A stretch of DNA of 64,000 nt from Sphaerolaimus hirsutus (lineage: Eukaryota; Nematoda; Chromadorea; Monhysterida; Sphaerolaimidae): assembly GCA_964036195.1 (NCBI GenBank), contig OZ038456.1, positions 5,890,001-5,954,000 of the forward strand, read 5' to 3'. The translations under genes were made by a program, and so were the position numbers. Below, one piece after another: positions 26,901 through 35,900 of the stretch (positions within the stretch are counted from its first letter, which is position 1; the number at the start of each line of letters is the position of its first letter). The notes below the pieces were generated by a model. The model ran no database searches and was not told where the DNA came from. It saw only the letters and a list, made by a program, of their open reading frames with translations.

Positions 26901-29900
26901 AGTAAAATATGTTTTAGATAGTGACGAAATATTCACATTGAATCAGGGATTTGAAGGCCATAAACATGTCAGCAACTTATGGTTCAGTTTCAGCATCTAT
27001 TTACACCTTGTTGGCTGGCTTCTACAATTTTTTATATGATATACCGTATTTGCTTGAATAATTCACTTGGAATTTTTATTTTTTCGTCGGACGTTTTTCA
27101 AGGGGAACTATTCAAGTATTATTTTAAGGGGGGGGGGTCATTATTTCCTGAGAATTTTCAAGCATGCTTCTATCAACTGATTTCATGAAATATACTTTAC
27201 ACACAATATAATTGGCCATTTTTGTTCAAAGTGGACCAACAAAATTATCATATGTCTTAAATGGGGGGGGGGGGGTATTTGAGGGGGGTTTTGCACATTT
27301 ATTTAACAGGGGGAATTATTCGAGCATTTACGATACTTCCTTTGGGGCCACATACTCAAAATAAGCTATCCCCAGCTCCTGCAATTGTTCAAATGCAATT
27401 CCATTTACTTCACACTTTTCAAACTATTTTCCCATCACTAGTTACACGTGACCTCCTAGGATATTTCGACTTTAGTTTTTGTCTACTGCGGTTTTCGTGT
27501 CTGCCAGTGTGCACTTTGACGAAAAAAAAATTACTCCCATTGTCTGAATAGAGTCAAAGGTTACACTTTTTTGGCAATATCTATGTTTGTTTTTACATGC
27601 TGAGATGGATTATAATTTTGTGTTTTTGGCAGATGTGATGTCTGGCGCTCATAGAAAATGGGGATTTGAGTGGCGATCTGGGGGCAGTCCCGAGCCCTGT
27701 ACAGTGTAAAGTCGAGTGTCAAATGTCATGTAAAATGTCAGTCAAAAGAAATTAGAAAAGATTTTTTGCTGAACTTTGCATGTCAATTTACACTTTACCT
27801 GAGAATTGACAAATTTGTTTGACATTTTACATGACATTTGACACTTGACTTATCGTTTTACAGGGTCTGGGACTGTCACCAGAGCTGCTTTTGACTTGTG
27901 TTGTTTCATGAAATATTTCTTTCAGTTCAGTAATCGGGTCAAATCAATCAAAAATGAATTTGGACATATAATGCGGTCATTTCGCAAAAAAATTCATAGC
28001 CCCCTCCATAAACCCAAGCACACTTGAATGACGGCACAATCAGTCATCACACAAAAAATGGGGACACGAAAAAGTCTGTCGCCCCCCCCCCCCAAGAAAA
28101 AGTAAAAAATTACCACCCCCGAAAAACATTGGTGTCGAGTTTAGTGATAAAAAGTATGTATAACTTGATTGAAAAATGCCTGATTAAGCCCTGACATCAA
28201 AATTTGTGTCAACTAAATTCAACTATGTGATATAGCATAGGTATTTAATTGTAAATCGTCACACTCAATTTTCATTGTTTCTGTTAACTGTGATGCTTTC
28301 AAAATTAAGTTTGTTTTATTTAGTTGACACGAATTTGCGATGTCAACTAGTGTGTGTGGGCCCATTATGAAACACTTATTTTAACCGTCACACAATTTTT
28401 ACCATTTCTGTGTTTTTTCGCAGGATATATTCTCGAGTTTGGGCAAATAAAAAAAGATACACAAATCGTGTATCCTTGTGTAAATAGGAACTTGTTCAAT
28501 CGATCATGATGTAGGAAAATGCCAGTGATTCGCTGCGTGGCGTTAATGTCCAAAATTAGTTTGCTGACACCTTTTTTATATCTTGAATATTTGTTCGACG
28601 GCCTCATAAAATTTGATGGATTTCAAGCGATTTTTGCGAAATCCCTTGAAAATAAGATAAAAATCACATAGTTTTAGTTTATGTGTTTGGTGCCTGGCGC
28701 CATGCCCATCTCTATTTGTGAACTCATTTCGATTTTTCTTCAAAATTTTGCCGCGCCGAATGCGATGCGGTTTGTGTGGCGTAAAAAAATCTGCACAAAA
28801 TTCGGAATGCGTTTTCATTGTATCGCGTATGTTCGACCGATAATTTTCCGTCCGCATGTCCTCAAATTTACGTTACAAAATTTCGCGCACTCGCAGAATG
28901 TCCCTCACAGGCAGAGTGTGGTAGAAAATCGTAATAACATTTGTGCTATTTGTCGAGCTTACGAATTTCGTCACATTTATATTTCACATTTGAAATACCA
29001 ATCCCTAACCATTTATCACCTAAAAAGTTTTTAAAATTTTTATTTAAAATAATACAACGCCATGCCGCACCGATGTCTGCAATGTATAATGTCACATCGT
29101 AGGCGGGCTTCAGAGGCCGCTCACCAGGAATCTCCGTTCGCCATTTTACGGTATTGACGTTGCGGTACCCCCCACTGTTTCTTTTCTGTTACGGTGTACT
29201 TATTTTTTAGAAAAGTTAACGCGGGGGTCTCCAAGGGGGGTTATTTTATGGGGGGGTTGTTGACTTGTACACCCTATTATTTAGGTGCTTTGAAAAATGA
29301 GATAAGTAGTTGTTTGTGTTCGATTTCCGTTTTTGACAAATATGATGTCTTGGAGGGTAAGCTCTTTCTGCAAGTAGTACCGACATACGGGTAATTGTGA
29401 CTTATACGCAAGTTGGCTCACCCTTCAAGTTTCCACCACAGCTATATGTTTATTGAATTTTATTACCCATTTTATCAATGTTAGCTGGGTGCATACTTGT
29501 AGGTTGGGTGCACTTGCAGAGTGGTCATATTTACTTGCATGCCGCTACTACTTGCACAGAGGGTTTACTTGCAGAGAGATACAGGATCCTCTTGGAGACC
29601 CCTGTCATTATTTATCATTTATTTTTTTATAGCTAGCTTATCTTCTGCACATAGTGTATTTATGTATGGAAACTATTATTTTGATTTATTCATGTTATCC
29701 CATGATTTTCGCTTTTTGTCTGTTGACTTGATTCATATAAAGTAGTGCATTTTTTCCTGTTCAGTTCAGCTATATTTTATTTGTAATACAAAGTGGTCAT
29801 GAGTGCATTCGGAAATCTATACCTACCGTATTACCTCGAAATACCCCCATGGGGGTTTATTATTTCGCCAGCAAAATTTGAGGGGGGGGGGGTTAATTCG

Positions 29901-32900
29901 AGGGGGGGTTTTATTATTTCGTCAGAAATTTTCGTAAGGATCGTAGTAAATAGTAGGCATTTGCATACCCAAAACAGGTAATAAATGTGTTCAAACAGGA
30001 TATATTTGGACATAATAACTACATAAACTAGTCTATGTGTAGCTGCAATGCTGATAAACAGTAATATACATCATGTACATTGCGTACATAACGTATTTAT
30101 TGTGTACATGACGTACATCATTCCGAAGGGGGGGTATTTCGAGGGGGGGTTTATTATTTCCCCAGCCCATTTTGAGGGGGGGGGGGTTAATTCGAGGGGG
30201 GGGGGGGTTAATTCAAGGGGGGGATAATTCGAGGTAATACGGTATATAAGAGTCACCGTTTTGATAGCAAATGCCAAACTTTTTCACCTGAGTATTTATT
30301 TTTATCTAATATCTGAGTGGTGATTGTGCATTCAAAAGTTTTGTTGCCACAAATTCAAACGTCTTTATTCCACCGATACACAACTGAATACATTTTTATG
30401 AACAGGAAATTTTTACAATGTGCATTTTCAATCTCAATTGCCCGGTGACGCTTCCAGCCTGTCCTTATATTCGTTTTTTTTTCTCCACTCCACTGCCATT
30501 CAATGGGAAATATTCACTCAATAATTGTATGCAAAAACCAGAAACTCTCAAAAACTTCATCATCTTTATCGAGAATAAAATTTCCCCCCAAAAATACCCT
30601 GCACGTGCAAAAATGCATGCTTCTTTCCCTCCTATCCATCGCCACACACAGCGATTTTTAAAATAAGTTCGAAACGGACGTTTTTTTGGCAAAGTATGAT
30701 TACCGTATTTCTTCTAATAGAAGGGCACGTTCTATTTTTTCCGTCAATAGAACGGCAAGGTAATAGAATAGGTAAACAAGTTGACGAAAAAAAGAACGGC
30801 GCTCTTATATTAGAAGAAATACGGTATTCATAAATACTTTGTTAAAAAAACGTTCGAACTTATTTTTAAAGTCGCTGTGTGTGGAGTACCAGAGTGTCGC
30901 TTATCGTTACATCACAAAATAACATCACAATTTCTTCACCCCAATAACCCCCCCCCCAATTTCCAGCGCTCGTGCGACCTCCCTGGGGGATTCGATTACA
31001 GCTGCGAGTAAAGGCGGCGCCAGCGCAGTAGCCCAGGGGGGTAAAATGGTCGCGCATGGTACAAAAGTTGTGGCGCAGGGAAGCAAGGCTGTTGCTAAAG
31101 GTGAGTGGTGTTTTTTGGCAGTTGGTTGTAGGGGGGGGGGCTAAAATATCTAAAAATCGGTTGAAAGTACGAGCAAAATGTGTCGATTTTTAGTAAGACT
31201 TGAGTAAAAATTGCTCAAAACTTGCTCCACATGGATAAATAGCTGAGCGATTGGGGGAGGGGTACTACGGAAAAGTAGCCAAAAATTTGACTCGAGATAG
31301 ATAGCAGAGCGGCCTCCTGGTAGATAGATAGCTGGCCGATTTGGGGGGGGGGGACAGCCCCCCCCCGCCATTGCAGGTCCCTGAACTGCACTTAACAAGT
31401 TGTTATGAGGAAATTTTGCCATGATATAAAAATCTGAAAATTATTTTTTTTCAGACTCCCTCCAGGCGGTGGCCCGTGTACCCCACAACATCGTTAACAT
31501 GGGCTCTGGGCTTTTCACCCCGCAACAAGAGAACATTGCCAGTCCAGGTTTGTCTGTTTTTGACTTGCTTCCAGTTGACATCCTCATTCAGTTTTGGAAA
31601 TTTCAGTCGAGAACTGGTGTGTAGGGCAAGTATGTCAATTAGGTAAGCATCATTTTTGTCAACTAAAGATTAGTTGACAATGCTAACTGGAAAATTTTAT
31701 GTCAACTAATGTCTGTACGGTGCACAATTCTGGTTCACTGGCATCACCTGATTTTTTGTGTTCGTGTGTAAATATGTTTTACCAGTTTGCACTCTTTTGA
31801 GTAATAGTGATGTTTATTTCTGTTCTGGCGTAGTGAATAACTGGAAAATTATCGTCGGGTTTTTACAATTTTTTGTTAGTTCTGTTCCAATTTCCATATT
31901 TGCCTATTTCTTCAAATTTAAACGCTGGTCCTTCAAAATGCCGTCATTCACAAACACGGCAAGGTTCAATGATGAATCAAACATTGCAGTAATCTCGAAA
32001 ATCACAATAAATAGGGTTCCCGGAAACCCCGAAAAAGCGCCCTAACCAGTAAATCGTCGCACCACTTCAAATCTAGGATCTATCAATATCTATCTATCTA
32101 TCTAGGCTCCATCGAAATCGACGAATCCTGGTTCACCGCGAACAAACCCGACTCCGCCCACCCCGAAAACCAAACAGCCAATCAGCATTACTCTTCTGGA
32201 GCTCCGCCCACTTCCAACGAAACGAATTTGACGCCGCAACAATTGCGTCGGCAAAGATCGGTCGCCGTTTTGGAGGAATTGGTACACAAAAGTTTGCAAG
32301 TGCGGGAAATGGAGCGGAGAAAAATGAGAGAGAAAATGTCCCAGCCCAAATTTGTGTGTGCCACGGATCAAAGTGAAAGGGATGTTTTTAAAGGTGGGGT
32401 TTTTAATAGTTTTTTTTGTGTTTTTATTTTGGTGTGATCCAGCCTTGTTTGGGTAGATGTCCGCATTTCTTTTATTCGAGTTTTTTTCCATCATTGTCTA
32501 GTGACGCTTAAAATGGACGCAACAAAGCGATATTTAAAAACCAAACATTGATGCGAGCAGAAATAGCACAAATCTATTTATTCATTGGATAGGCTTTTTA
32601 AGAAGGTTTTTTTATACGAGGTCGATTTTTTCGTTTTTATAAGACTTTTCTCATCCCTACTTGGGTTATTTTTATAATGTTGATTTTGCACCGCAAATCA
32701 TCAGTGTAGTGGTTGTGCGTATATATCAAGCACAGCACAAGCATCGCCTGATTTTTATGCTCTAAATATTTGTGCATATCGAGTAACACCATACCGTAAA
32801 TCCTCGAATAAGTCCCCGGGGGAGTTATTTTTTCCTCAGAATTTTTTTGAGGGGGGACTTTTTTGAGGGGGGGGGGAGTTATTTTTTCGTTGGAATTTTT

Positions 32901-35900
32901 AGTAAAAAGCATGATCAATATATCATCCGAATGGGGTTAAGTTAGTTGCATAAAGGTCTAAGTCAGTATAGAAATCCCATAATTCATGGAATGAAATCAA
33001 TGTTAGTGTGCATCAAATGCAAAATAATACATACTTTTAATGAACGTATACATAAATACGTTTTTTTATACGTGGACTTCTTTCCCACCCATAAACTAGG
33101 GGGGAGTTATTCGAGGGGGGACTTATTCGAGGATTTACGGTATTTACCATGCGCACCACAATACTGTGCATAATTTTCAGAACTTTTCATTTTTTCCAGC
33201 CGTAGACGAACTTCTACCGGGCCGCGCGGTGAGGCGACCAAATTCGTCTGATGCCAATGCCGACGCTGGTCGCAGCCCCGCGGCGGTGAACACGGAGCTG
33301 CCCTATTATTTGTGCGTTAGGTTGGACAGGGAAAGACAGCTGAAACAGAGGAAACACAGGCGGAAAACTGGTGGGTCGTTCGTTGTTTTTGTGATTGATT
33401 ATTTGTGTTAGTTGGCGGCCCGCACACTGGTTGACATGTGTGTGTCAACTCAATTGGTCTCTGTCAACAAAGGTGTCGATTTCACATGTCCCACAGCGAT
33501 CTCCCAATGCACGTGCGACTATGTTGAAGAAAAAATATTATGGGAAGTGCACTGGAATATCGCTGTGCGACACGTGAAGCCGAAATCTGAGTTGACACAG
33601 ACCAGTTGACACACAAGTGTCAACTATGTAGCGTGTACGCCGCAGTTGACAGAAACTCGAACCCCAAAATCGACCATAACCCCCCCCCCCCCCCCTCCTC
33701 TCAGACGACGCGGGCGGCAACACATTCGGCAACAAACGCAAGCGCACATTTTGGTTCACCATTCCGCGCAGCGAAGCCGACCACGTGTACTCGTTTTTGT
33801 TGCAGTGGACACCGGAAAAGTACGATCGACCGGTTTTGGAACCCGGCGCGGAAAAAAGTCCCGGTGCAGGTAAGGGGGGCTCATCTCGTTGTTGGTGCTC
33901 ATCTCGTACTAAAATAGCTGAAAATGGGCATTTAGAGATATGAACTAGTGATTTTGGAGGTGAAAGTCAAAATTAGCAATTTTGGGTAAAATGTCTATAC
34001 TGGCCGATAACTAAGCAACATCTAAGCAGATAACTGGCCGATTTGGGGGGAGGTAACCCCCCCCCCTCAACCCCAATTTGAGACCCCCGTTCCCAGCACC
34101 TTTCGCAATGCGTCGTTCAACCTGCATTCATACGGGTAGAATCAATTGCACAAACTCGCTTCAAAAATATACCACCAACCCATCGTGCGCCAGGGGTCTC
34201 CAATGGGGGGTTACCCCCCCCCCCCCAACCGCCCAGCTATCTATCTATCCCGGAGGCCACTCAGCAGTCTATCCGACCCCCCAGAGGGTCAAAATCTAGG
34301 AGACCCCTGTCTTGCGCGCAAAAAGAATGTTCACCCCCAACCCAGGCGCCGGTCGCGAATCGCCCACCTCCGAACATCGTCGAATCGCTGAAAAGCGCGC
34401 CAGGGAGGCCGCTCAGGCGGGATTTTTGATTATCGACACGGACGAAGTCGCCTATGCTTGCGGTGGGTTTGGGTAGGGGGTTTGTGTTTGGTACTTTGAC
34501 TGCGGTTGTGTGCAAAGGGGGGTCTTTGTGTCACCCCCCCCCCCCCCGAAAAAATCCTTGATTTCGAGTGCCAGATATATTTTTGTGAATGTCAAACTTA
34601 AATCCCAGTATATATTTAACTAGGTATGGGTGAGCCCCCATGTAACTTTTCACATGTTATTTTTTGCCGGAATAACCCATAAACACATTTGAATAACTTT
34701 CCTTTATCATAGGCACAAAAAGATTTTTTTAACAAAGAATGTATCCAAAAGTGGATTCTTTTTTCAAAATACTTCAGTGTCGTTCACATTGTGGAAAATG
34801 TGGTTGAAAAAAACATAAAATTTACCAGAAAATGGTAAATGAGGCGAAAAAACACCAAAAAAAAATCCCGGCAAACCCAGACCCCTTCAAAACCCCCCTC
34901 AGCTCACCAACCCCCCCCCCCCCCCCCCACAGAAGACTCCCTAAGCGCGAGCGGGTCCGCTCAGGACCTATCCCTGGCTCAAGACCGCCTCAAATCCCTG
35001 TCTCCATTCAACAACGACAATAGCGCGGTGAGCGCGCGACAACAATTCGTGCAAAACTTGAATCGAGAATGGGAAATTGTCACCGTGGAGGAATTGAAGC
35101 GGCGTTTGTCGCTGTCCGATTTGACGGACACTCAGAATTTGCCAATACCCCAGGGGGCTAGTGATGGGACGATTTTGGACGAGTATATGATTAGAAAGAT
35201 GTTGGAGGTTGGATGGGTTCATGGGTATTCTAGATTTTGTCCCTCCGGGGGTTGGGTAGATAGCTGAGCGGCCTCCGAGATAGATAGCTGGAAAAAAATG
35301 GAAGGGGGGTGCTTGCTTGCTCGTCTTACAGGGGGGCTTATTCAGGAAAATGCGGACAATAACTACAACCAACCAATCAATCTTCCAACCACCCACAAAT
35401 CCAAAATCGCCAATTATCGATAAATCCAAATATCGACCCCCCCCCCAGGTGCTCCCAGCGCGCGCAGAGGGCTACCCCTGGCGTTTGGCCTATTCTTCGA
35501 TGGAACACGGATTTTCCCTGAAAACATTGTATCGAAAAATGGCCGATGTAGAAGAAGAGACGAGCCCTACAATTGTTATTGTTCGGACTACCGAAAAAAA
35601 GACATTTGGCGCGTGTGTTTCCGCACCGATTAGGGTGCACGAGGACCATTTTTATGGTTTGTTGATTGTTCTGTCAGGAGTCTCCAATGGGGGGACGGGT
35701 TACCCCCCCCCCAAACCGCCCAGCTATCTATCTATCCCGGAGGCAAACTTCTGGACTACTACCCCCTAACCCCGCTGGGGAAAAAAGGGTCACTTTGAGA
35801 ATATGGTATTTATCGATGAGGCGGAGTTCGGCTCCCATTTTGAAGTAGTCATCGGTGCCGGATCATGATTTAATGCCATATAATCCACCTGCGGCATGAC

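Noticed and set aside
28576..29034. Overlapping open frames of 93 and 117 codons on both strands in an OXR1 intron
   Set aside because: The OXR1 exons on each side already join in phase 2, and neither peptide shows a domain or splice sites of matching phase.
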